Assembly (NCBI GenBank): GCA_018296165.2
Contig: JACKQL020000035.1
Coordinates: 124,001 to 188,000, forward strand
Length of the DNA stretch: 64,000 nucleotides
Direction of reading: 5' to 3'
Source of the DNA: Termitomyces sp. T153
Lineage: Eukaryota > Basidiomycota > Agaricomycetes > Agaricales > Lyophyllaceae
Shown here: positions 55,866-64,000 of the stretch, piece after piece
How the letters are laid out: each line of letters begins with the position of its first letter
How positions within the stretch are numbered: the first letter of the stretch is position 1
The notes under the pieces: generated by a model
The model's input: only the letters and a program-made list of their open reading frames with translations
The model's database searches: none
What the model was told of the DNA's origin: nothing
Translations under genes and position numbers: made by a program

Positions 55866-57352
55866 TGTCAGGTTCCGCTGACCTCGGGGGCTCAGCTGCA
55901 CTGGGCGAGTCCTTACTAGGCGGGCGTGATTCCCCTGCATTGGTAACCGAACACTCGAAGACATTCTGGGCCCTGGTGGCTTGCGCGGGTAGCTGGGGAG
56001 ATGTGATCCAGACAGATCCGGGAAGGTCCGGAGAAGTCAGATCGTGGGGAAACGAGACGGTCTTGGCGGGGTTCAGGCAGAAGGCCGTACGGGAGATTTG
56101 TGGAAGCAAGGGAGTAGGTGGCTGTGTGATTAATGGGAACGGGGCCGGGGTTTGATGGGAGATCATTTGGAGCTGATGGGGTCCGGGACCGAGCAAAGAG
56201 TGAGGTTCGGACCTGGTAAAGGAGTGTCGGGGTTTGTAATCATAATCACGGAGTTCGTGAGGTCATTAGGGTTGATGAAGACTTGGGCACAACGGTCGGA
56301 CGGAGTCACCGAGACAGCGTCAGACGAAATGGAATGGGGTTGATATGGAACAAGAGTAGGTTGAGGTAGAGATACGAAATGATAACGAGAACAATAACGA
56401 AATGGAGACGAGACAAGACCGGGAGACTGAGATAAGACCGGGAGACTGAGATAAGGAAACGAGACACGAGACACAAAACAATCAGACCATAAGTAACGTT
56501 AAGCAATATCAAGACTAGGGTACAAAGAGCTACTTGATGACTTATATACTGACTACTGGAGGACTTCGGGGTACGTCGGCTGTGGTGGCGGGGCTTGGCG
56601 GAGCTCAACAGAGGGGGTGGGTGTCGGTTGTGATCGAGGATCGTGCTGCACTGATACATTGATGGGATCATTGGAGAATGCGGGTTGCCCCAAGGTTGTC
56701 GTGATACACCGGAATAGGTCAGGGTGTTTAGTTGATGATGGGGTGGCGAAGATCGGGAACAGTGGGGGTGGTTCTCAGGGTTTGGGAGGCCCAGGGTAAG
56801 TGTCAGTGGCTGCGGGGCAGGCACCGAAGTTGGCCAGGGGGCCGTCGGAGTTAGCCGGGGAGGCGTCGGAGTTAGCCGAAGTAGGCGTGGGGCATGGGCG
56901 GAAGTTCGGCGGAGCGTTGGGGGTCCCTTTGGGGGTTCGGGGGGTTGGCTCGATGGAGGGGGCGGGTGTCGGTTGTGATCGAGGATCGTGCTGCGCTGAT
57001 ACGTTGATGGGATCATTGGAGAACGCGGGTTGCCCCGAGGTTGTCGTGATACTCCGGAATAGGTCAGGGTGTTTAGTTGATGATGGGGTGGCGAAGATCG
57101 GGAACAGTGGGGGTGGTTCTCGGGGTTCGGGAGGCCCAGGGTAAGTGTCAGTGGCTGCAGGGCAGGCACCGAAGTTGGCCAGGGGGCCGTCGGAGTTAGC
57201 CGAGGAGGCGTCGGAGTTAGCTGGGGAGGTGTCAGAGTTAGCCAAAGTAGGCGCGGGGCATGGGCGGAAGTTCGGCGGAGCGTTGGGGGTCCCTTTGGGG
57301 GTTCGGGGGGTTGATGGATGATGTGCGGGGTTTCGGGGAATGGGTCGTGACA
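55866..57352 (-). repeat. 5' LTR of element E with internal tandem duplication
   Basis: 1487 bp against 1121 bp for the 3' LTR. The difference is explained by a 345-bp tandem duplication (56611-56955 and 56956-57300) plus one extra copy of a 21-bp unit (ggaggcgtcggagttagcc-like) in the second part. A TATATAA lies 32 nt before the predicted mRNA start on the minus strand. Confidence 0.92.
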
Positions 57353-57655
57353 GAGTTGAACAGTCCTAAGAGGACCATTCCCTTACATCACCCCCTCATT
57401 AGAGTTCATTGTCTTGATGAACAGTGTTCAGCCCCCCCCATCAAAGGCAAGAGCAATGAGCAGTGGGAGTGCTGCACAGTGCTGAAGTGCCTTGAGAATA
57501 ATGCCCAAAGGCATAAGAAATGATGGGGGTCAACAAATCAGGTGCCAGTATAAAGAGTGTCATTTGGCAAACTAGTATCCATTGGAGAGCCAGAGGCCAA
57601 CATAATTAGCATGACAGACATCAGAGTTCTAGTTGCTATTGGAGAGCCAACTTCC
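57353..57655. other. Spacer between elements E and G
   Basis: Contains a C-run and short repeats ('ttggagagccaa' twice, near 57580 and 57640) and no coding signal. Confidence 0.4.
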
Positions 57656-58742
57656 TGTCACAACCCACTTCCTGAACCTCTGAGCCTTGTTCCCAGCCAC
57701 CCCACTTACCTTGAGTTTCCCCCAACACCTCCTCAAACTTTCCTGACCTTCATTCATCCATGGCACCCACTCTGGGTAACTCCAATGCTTCTTCAGGAAA
57801 CCCTGATAGCCTCATGGCTAACTCTGATGCATTTCCTGCAGCCTTTGACACTTCCTCTGCCTCTCCTAAGCCACTGGAACCCCCCTGTCCCTGATGCTAG
57901 CATACACCATCAGTTTGTCACTCTGGTTTACCTGACCAGCTCTGGAGCATCACAATGACCCTGGGACAACCTGTGTTTCCAACTAATCCCATCAGTATAT
58001 TACCATGGCCCATCTCCTGATCACAACTGACACCTTTCAACTCTGTGTGGCCCCAACAAACCCCACTGCCAGACTCACTAAATCCTGAAGCTCTCCAGTA
58101 GTTGGTATATAAGTTGTAGAGTAACATCCCATACTCTAGTCTTGATATTACCTTACCTGCTTTACTTGGTTTCCTGTGTTTTGTGTTTTTTTTTTTTTCT
58201 TTTATGTTTCCTGGTCTTGTCTCTGTTTTTATTTTTAGTCTCAAATCTATCTCTTTCTTAGTTCCATCTTGTTTTGACTTTGTCAAGTCTTGTCTGTCTC
58301 TGTTTCATTATCATTCCTAAGTTCCTTTCATCTCTGATGTCATTACAAACTCTACACACATGCTACAAACCTTCAAACATTCTTATGACAACTCCAGACC
58401 TTGCCCTATGCTCAGCTCCAGAACCCATCACTCTTGATTGATCCCCCATCAAACTCCAGTTCTGCTCCCATCACTTACAAAGCCTCTGCTTACCCCACAG
58501 TCTATACACTTGCTTACAGACTTGTACCTGATGCCTGCTCAAACCCAACATCTAATATATTTGGTCTTAGACTTCCCTGGACCACTCTGGACTTGCTTGG
58601 ACCACTTTCCTGAGCTTCTCCTTGCAAGTCTCTGAAGTCTGCACCAACCCCAGAGCACTAGGTTATAAGTGCAGGACATTGCATCTGCCTAGTAAGGACT
58701 CACCCAGTATAGCTGAGCCCCTGTGGTCAGCAGAACTTGACA
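57656..58742 (+). repeat. 5' LTR of family copy G
   Basis: TGTCACAACCCACTTCC to GAACTTGACA, 1087 bp. TATATAA at 58106-58112 and, 32 nt on, AGTCTTGATATTA at 58138-58150, complementary over 13 nt to the primer site at 58743-58755. Confidence 0.88.
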
Positions 58743-58755
58743 TAATATCAAGACT
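58743..58755 (+). other. Primer-binding site of copy G (self-priming)
   Basis: TAATATCAAGACT directly after the LTR, a perfect complement of the predicted mRNA 5' end in the same LTR. Confidence 0.75.
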
Positions 58756-59020
58756 CCCCCCTTACCCCATTCTTGATATCTGTGTATAACCCCATGTACA
58801 ATCCCTCCAGCTACTTAACCAACATCTATGGTCAGCCAGTCCCTGAAAATCAGTATGTCCCATTTTATCCAGGCCCACCTGTAGATCACTACATTCCTTG
58901 TCACTAGACCCCAGACCCAAATCAGGCCTTCTATGCCCCCTCCATCAGTCAAGGAATACTCTGGGCTGGCACCACCCCCCAACATTCCCCACTGATGGCA
59001 GTTACTCCTGCAAGCAGTCA
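58756..59020 (+). pseudogene. Gag N-terminus of copy G, truncated
   Basis: MYNPSSYLTNIYGQPVPENQ followed by 'YVPFYPGPPVDHYIPCH', a stop, then 'TPDPNQAFYAPSISQGIL'. It matches the gag piece of element C at 34497-34300 (TDIYG; FYPGPSMDQYVPCH; TPDPNQAFYAPSISQ). The copy ends near 59020 and no later gag or pol is present. Confidence 0.7.
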
Positions 59021-59690
59021 TCAGTGATGAGGTTCATTTCAGGTAACTCAATGCTTAATACCTAGTACTTACTCTATATCATTTCAGGATACAATAACAG
59101 GCCTGATTTCAGCAAGAGCAGGGCACATAAATAAGCCTCAGAAGAACTTTCTGAATGTGGACAATGGTAGTATGTAAAAGTAATTTGGCAGAATACATTG
59201 TACACTGATATTCTTGCTGAAGAGACACAGGTGTCAGAGATTGGGTCCATCTTGGGTCCATCTTTGAGGAGTTTACTCAGGGGAGTGATATTGCCATTCT
59301 ACTGATTGACCAATGTGTATGTTGCAAAGGAACCTCTGAGATTTTATAAATCAATTGGACAAGTATCAACAAGCATTCCCTGTATTACTTGAAATACCAT
59401 CAAAAAATCATCCGTAATACAGTACTGTACAAAACCTGTGCTCATCTTCAATTGCATGATTATCTCTTCAAAGACTCTGTCCTCAAACATGTCCAGAAAC
59501 TCTTTGGAGATTGATTAATCTTTCACTATGAACCTGCCTATGCAGTGTTTGACCTATTGTGAAGCAGGGACAAGTGGAGGGGTTTGTCTAACTCTATCCC
59601 ATCAATGAACCTTATTTCGAGTGATCTTGACAACCACCTGGGAAAAATACTGGAAAAGATAACAACAAATACACCAACAAACATTGCGTG
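59021..59690. other. Unidentified repeat-like stretch
   Basis: AT-rich, CpG-poor sequence. A broken plus-strand reading (HLQLHDYLFKDSVLKHVQKL; FHYEPAYAVFDLL, about 59450-59560) looks like once-coding sequence, perhaps a transposase, but no family can be named. Confidence 0.35.
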
Positions 59691-60480
59691 CAAATTTAGG
59701 TTTGTGTTTGGCTAGTGTTAGCCTTGGGGATTTGGGTTGTCGTGGCCCGTCTGTTAAATTCCACTTTTGTTTTTGCCAGTGTTCATTGGAATGACGAAGA
59801 CAAACAAGCCGTCCACGGGCGCCGTGCCCGCCCATGCCCCCGTTGGATACTGTCCATTCTCCAGACACTCGCCGGACCCGTGGCAATCCATCCCGGTCAA
59901 GCGAGGACCCCGGCCACCGGCGCAGAACCCTCCCGCGGTTTGGTCCGCCCTGGCTCTCCTTGCTCTGTCCGCGACGTGGCACAGCCGTTGCCCCTGCCAA
60001 TCGGGCCAGATACACCTCAATGAGGCTCGGCATTTGTCGAACCCGTCGTCGTGCCTGGCATTGTATCTGGTGGTCCAGTAGCATCGTCGCAGTAGTGTAG
60101 CCTCGCTGGGGAAGGACGTGTAGCTGTAATAGGAATGACACAAGCTCCAGAACTGTGCAGGCCGACATCGCGCCTGGCGCTTGGCAGCGTCGGTGGAGTA
60201 GTGTTGTCGCCATAGCCAAGGAAGGACGTGTAGTTGCCATATGAGCGATGCCGACGGCCGTTCGGTGATTGCCCCAGCTCGGAATAACCCGTCCACACCT
60301 GATTCTGAGGGCCCAGTACCGTCAGGGTGCTCGAGGTTCATGAGGGGCATCACAAGGCCGCCCGTCCATATCTGCACAGCACCTAGGTCTTGGTAGGCTC
60401 TTTGAGAAGTTCTGTATATAGGCGGAATCGAGTACACAGCTCAAATTCAAAGCCTCAAATTTCAAACTTTAAAAGCTTAT
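59691..60480. other. GC-rich stretch with an imperfect duplication
   Basis: Base composition changes sharply to GC- and CpG-rich, unlike the flanks. Two imperfect copies of a unit of about 110 bp share 'gaaggacgtgtag' (60101 and 60222) and 'gcctgg' and 'agtagtgt' phrases. Minus-strand frames of 93-227 codons exist but overlap each other and show no domain. I do not call a gene. Confidence 0.4.
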
Positions 60481-60549
60481 GTACTAACATATGCAATGAA
60501 CACGTTAACGAATGATCGATGACCGACAAGGTCCAATGAAAAAACATAG

Positions 60550-60680
60550 CAGGATCTCCTGAAAACATTCTTGGTCTAACGCCAAAACATACAATATCTC
60601 GCCCGAAAACATACAATGAGGATCTCCTGACAACCCTGGTCTAATGCCAAAACATACAGTATCTCCTGGAAAATATATTT
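60550..60680 (+). repeat. Degenerate tandem repeat, two units of about 65 bp
   Basis: Both units read 'aggatctcctga', then 'tggtctaa.gccaaaacatac', then 'atatctc' (60550-60617 and 60618-60680). A partial third phrase 'gaaaacatacaat' lies between. It sits in the region upstream of LSC2. Confidence 0.7.
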
Positions 60681-60965
60681 CTCTGCCTAATTTCGGGCAA
60701 CCCAAGGGAAGCTGAGCTGTCCGAACTCAAGGCGAGATTTTGCTCTGTCAGAGCTTTGCCCAGACCAAACTCGAGAGATGGCAGGGTGAGAGACAGGAAG
60801 GAGCTGAGAGAACAGGTCAACCGTCGTCATCGCTCCGATGAAGAAACCATCCCGGGTCGTCTTCGCGAATATAATTGGCCGAGTGTGCTTACTAAGCAAT
60901 TATTCTCTACAATCTCCGGCAAAGTCGAGCATATTTCCGGTCTCGGTCTGGAAAACAACTACCAC

Positions 60966-62687
60966 ATGCTTGCGTCAATACGAAAAGCTGGTTCCATTGC
61001 TCGTGCAAGTCTTAACTATGTTTCTGCAGATTTTCACTGGACTGATACTTTTATAGGCGGCCTCTGCAGGCCAGAGGCGGTATCTTTCGATCCATGAATA
61101 CCAATCCATGAACCTACTCAACTCTGTGAGCTTCGGTTTCCCCAATTTCGCATAAAAACATAGTATTAACTTTGTATGCTAGTATGGAATACCTACTCCG
61201 AAGAGCATTCCTGCAAAAACTCCAGACGAGGCCTTCGACGTTGCAAAGAATTTCGGCGCGTACAAGTGGTGGATCACGATCTCAGCCGCGCTAATTTCTA
61301 TTCATAGGTCAAGATAAACTTGTAATTAAAGCTCAAGTGCTTGCCGGAGGTCGTGGAAAGGGGAAATTCAGCAATGGATTCCAAGGGGGTGTCCATATGG
61401 TTGATAGGTGAGTGGCCCGTCCTTTGTCGTCCACTTGTACGTAACATTCTGTACCTCAGCCCAGCACAAGCTAAGGAGATTGCGAGTAAAATGATTGGCT
61501 CTTCACTCATCACGAAGCAAACTGGGGCTGCAGGACGTGCCTGCAATGCTGTTCGTCTTGATATTTGTCAAGGTGGGAACCTTTCTCACTTGATCACAGG
61601 TTATGCTTGCGGAACGCCGCCAGCCTGCCCACGAGTATTATGTTGCTGTTCTCAATGACCGGGTCTCTCAAGGCGCCGTGTTGGTCGCGTCTGCACAGGG
61701 TGGTATGAACATCGAGGAAGTAGCAGCCAAGGATCCTACTGCCATCATCACCACTCCTATCGATTTTAATAATGGACTCTCCAAAGCTGAAGCCATTTCC
61801 GTTGCCCAAAAGCTTGGTTTCAAAGATGAGAAGACTCAGTCTGACGCCGCAGATATCTTCATCAATCTTTACAAGATATTCAAAGAGAAGGATGCTACTC
61901 AAATCGAAATTAACCCCATGGCGTTGACGACAGACGGGGAAGTTCTTTGGTATGTCAAAACACAAAAAATCGATAACATTGTTAAAAAATACTCGTAGCA
62001 TGGATGCCAAATTTGGGTTTGATGATAACGCAGAATTTCGGCAGAATGAGGTCTTCTCGTTGAGGGATATTTCACAAGAAGAACCTTCTGAGGTCCGAGC
62101 TCAGAAGGCCAACCTCAATTTCATCAAACTTGATGGGTCTGTCGGTTGTTTGGTCAACGGAGCTGGTCTTGCTATGGCCACGATGGATGTTCTATCCCTT
62201 CACGGAGGACAGCCTGCCAATTTCCTAGATGTTGGAGGGTACGAACTTCGCATCACTTGGGATCATTATATTCTTACATTTTTACAGAGGTGCTACTCCT
62301 GAAACTGTCAAGGAAGCTTTCGAAATCCTCCTTGAAGACACCAAAGTCAAAAGCATTTTCATCAATATCTTCGGAGGTTTGTATTGTGCTCAGAGATTTA
62401 TAGATTAACTTGAGCTGAACGCATTCCGAAGGCATCATGCGTTGCGATTACATTGCGGAAGGTGTCATCAAAGCTACCAAAGAGCTGAATTTGAAAGTGC
62501 CTCTGGTTGTGAGACTCAAAGGAACGAAAGAACAGGAAGCTAAACAGTATGTTCCAACTTTGGTACCTACCTCTATGGTCACTCAATGAATCGTTTGAAC
62601 AGGATGATTCGGGAATCAGGGTTGAAGATTGAGGCATTCGATAGTCTTGATGAAGCAGCAGAACGTGCCTCGCGACTGGCCGATTAG
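60966..62687 (+). CDS. LSC2: Succinyl-CoA ligase beta subunit, mitochondrial
   Basis: Couples succinyl-CoA cleavage to nucleoside triphosphate formation in the TCA cycle. The start gives [18 protein letters not shown], a basic mitochondrial presequence. Then '[17 protein letters not shown]', '[25 protein letters not shown]', '[19 protein letters not shown]' (ATP-grasp glycine loop), '[30 protein letters not shown]', '[17 protein letters not shown]', '[15 protein letters not shown]', '[20 protein letters not shown]', '[15 protein letters not shown]', '[20 protein letters not shown]', '[12 protein letters not shown]' (CoA-ligase domain), '[16 protein letters not shown]' and an end ASRLAD. About nine introns. 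One junction (after KNFG, near 61253-61307) has no GT donor in the right phase and would need a GC-type donor or a different reading. Confidence 0.92.
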
Positions 62688-62832
62688 AACATGGACTGTC
62701 CTGTCTGTTACCCTACTACCTCGGATATATCCTTAGACTTAAGCCGATTCTTTGTCGGTGTCCAAGAGCAAGTATATACTAACGATGTATTGTATGGACA
62801 AAGAAATAAAGAATAGCTAGAACAACACTGTC

Positions 62833-64000
62833 TCACCAAGCTGGTCGAAATGTCGGCGGATTGTATGGACTATGTGGCTGCTGTGGAGTCTGTGGTATCT
62901 GGCCGCTATTGTCCACCCGTGTTTGGCCTCGACCTGGAGGTACAAGATAGCTGTGGTTTGGCGCAACTGCTGCATGTGCAGGCATCATGATAGGGCTGCC
63001 ATACATCACAGGCCCAGCAGGTGGCATCACAGGGCTCATCATAGGAATGCTCCGATCACGGTTCATCTGAGGTCCGCTTTGTTGTGCTTGGTCCGCTGGA
63101 GGCTGAGGTCCATACATGGGCGGTCCTGGGGAATAGGTAATCATATGGGCAGGATATGGTGAGGTCATGGGTCGCATCATGTTTGCGTGGGTTTGTGGGG
63201 CTGAGCCCGCTGGCATAGCCATCCACATGGGTTGGCCATATAAAGGTGTATGACCGTTGATTGGCATTCGCCCTGGCGCAGGGCTGGTGGGCATCACTGA
63301 AGGATACATGAGACTGGGGCTAGGACTCATTATCGGCGGCGCATACGAGTAACTTGGACGTATGGTGTTGGTAGGATGCGGTAACAGTCCATATGCATAA
63401 TTTGGTGGCCGAGCAGGCGGTGCTGTTAGAGGTGGCGTTCGACGTGAAGACGAAGAGTTTGATGACGACTCTGGTACTTGTTGGAAAGCCTTCGTTACAT
63501 CATGTATGGACATCCTCGATGGCGGAGCTGAGACGGACGGTGGAGGAGTTTCCCCGTCTTCTGACTTGACATCTTGTAGAGTGAACGGCAACGCAGTTAG
63601 ATCATCTCCGATACCCTCCAAGGAATTTACGCCATGAATTCCAGCCTTATTTGACGTCTGGGACCAAACAGCCCGTAGGTGCTCAGGATCTGGACCACGT
63701 GCTGGAGAGTCTTTTACGGGCATAGGTAATGACGACCTCCATGGCGAGGTTGTATGGTGGGTTATCTGCGGAGTTACGGGATCGACCTGTGAAGATCGGT
63801 TCGAGCCAATAGCTGCGGTTTCAAATTGTATCACACTTACGGAGTCGACAGAATCTTGACCATCAGACTTGCTAGGAGGCGCTAAGGAGGAAGTTGCCTC
63901 TTTTATGCCATTAATCTGTGATTTATTGACATTCTGCATAGAATCCGAACTTAATGCAGGAGGGATGGGGAGTGTGACAGCCACGTTAAGTTGTTCGTTA
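62833..64000 (-). CDS. Proline-rich low-complexity protein, C-terminal part (5' end outside window)
   Basis: The frame is open to the window edge and carries no start codon here, so the gene is partial. The visible 388 residues are Pro/Ser/Met-rich. A less biased patch near 63700-63500 reads DPEHLRAVWSQTSNKAG, 'LEGIGDDLTALPFTLQDVKSEDGE' and 'MSIHDVTKAFQQVP', followed by repeats of short Pro/Met/Tyr phrases (PMWMAMPAG; PYPAHMITY; PMMSPVMPP; GSPIMMPA) and an end FRPAW. This kind of tail is common in fungal RNA-binding or translation-control proteins, but I cannot assign a family from this part. Confidence 0.6.
   Translation of the reverse strand, partial: NEQLNVAVTLPIPPALSSDSMQNVNKSQINGIKEATSSLAPPSKSDGQDSVDSVSVIQFETAAIGSNRSSQVDPVTPQITHHTTSPWRSSLPMPVKDSPARGPDPEHLRAVWSQTSNKAGIHGVNSLEGIGDDLTALPFTLQDVKSEDGETPPPSVSAPPSRMSIHDVTKAFQQVPESSSNSSSSRRTPPLTAPPARPPNYAYGLLPHPTNTIRPSYSYAPPIMSPSPSLMYPSVMPTSPAPGRMPINGHTPLYGQPMWMAMPAGSAPQTHANMMRPMTSPYPAHMITYSPGPPMYGPQPPADQAQQSGPQMNRDRSIPMMSPVMPPAGPVMYGSPIMMPAHAAVAPNHSYLVPPGRGQTRVDNSGQIPQTPQQPHSPYNPPTFRPAW

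Larger units (their letters stand above)
50794..57352 (-). mobile_element. Full-length non-autonomous LTR retrotransposon E, young
   Basis: 6559 bp with perfect 5-bp target duplication GAGTT (50789-50793 and 57353-57357). Minus-strand order: 5' LTR 57352-55866, primer site 55865-55853, gag-start peptide 55833-55720, C-rich filler to about 53257 (G-rich as printed), antisense gene 52126-53256 (+), polypurine tract 51930-51915, 3' LTR 51914-50794. It has no capsid, protease, RT or integrase. High CpG content and near-identical LTR sequence outside one duplication indicate a recent insertion. Confidence 0.93.

Noticed and set aside
59754..60437. 227-codon minus-strand frame as a gene
   Set aside because: It overlaps other equally long frames in GC-rich repeated DNA and shows no domain, splice pattern or conserved start.

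Overview
The window looks like a nuclear contig from an Agaricomycete (mushroom-forming basidiomycete). Host genes are compact and cut by many short GT-AG introns. The recognisable proteins have typical basidiomycete form, and the gene islands are separated by large blocks of nested Ty3/gypsy retrotransposons. I cannot name the species.

Layout. (1) 1.0-9.5 kb, host genes: a Rex4-like exonuclease (-), biotin synthase BIO2 (-), a BTG/Tob antiproliferative protein (-), ribosomal protein eS27 (+) and a peroxisomal TesB-type acyl-CoA thioesterase (-). (2) 9.66-38.0 kb, a transposon island. An inverted fragment of the XPA repair gene is followed by an old Ty3/gypsy chromovirus (A, - strand). A is broken by an LTR-in-LTR pair, a further solo LTR and a second chromovirus (C, 17098-35108), and C is itself broken by a full-length non-autonomous element (D, 26789-34285). 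Perfect or one-mismatch 5-bp target duplications let the nesting be read directly. An LTR of a further copy (F) and a Ty1/copia tail close the island. (3) 38.97-47.6 kb, host genes: a DinB-like protein, the class I histone deacetylase RPD3, XPA/RAD14 (with a decayed partial copy in front of it) and an ecdysoneless/SGT1 homologue. (4) 47.6-59.6 kb, a second repeat island: a 135-bp tandem repeat inside an open frame, the young full-length non-autonomous element E (50794-57352, - strand) and a fragment of a further copy (G). (5) 59.7-64 kb: a GC-rich repeated stretch, succinyl-CoA ligase beta (LSC2, +) and the 3' part of a proline-rich protein gene (-) that runs off the window.

The most interesting material is in the C/D/E/F/G retrotransposon family. 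Its LTR (TGTCA...TGACA, about 0.94-1.49 kb) carries a TATA box 32 nt before a 12-13 nt sequence that is the exact complement of the primer-binding site next to the 5' LTR, and the pair co-varies between copies. This is Tf1-style self-priming. Between the integrase chromodomain and the polypurine tract the family carries an extra gene on the opposite strand. It has a conserved start, a Zn2Cys6-like cysteine pattern, a coiled coil and an intron whose GT-AG signals exist only on the antisense strand. The non-autonomous copies D and E have lost gag-pol, keep only a gag-start peptide of about 38 codons, and carry C-rich filler, yet retain this antisense gene. The autonomous member C also has two retropepsin-like motifs in tandem in one frame.

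CpG content falls from E to D to C to the copies nested in A. That agrees with the insertion order and suggests methylation-driven decay of older copies. Exon boundaries for host genes were fitted by eye to splice signals and protein similarity, and no database search was possible.
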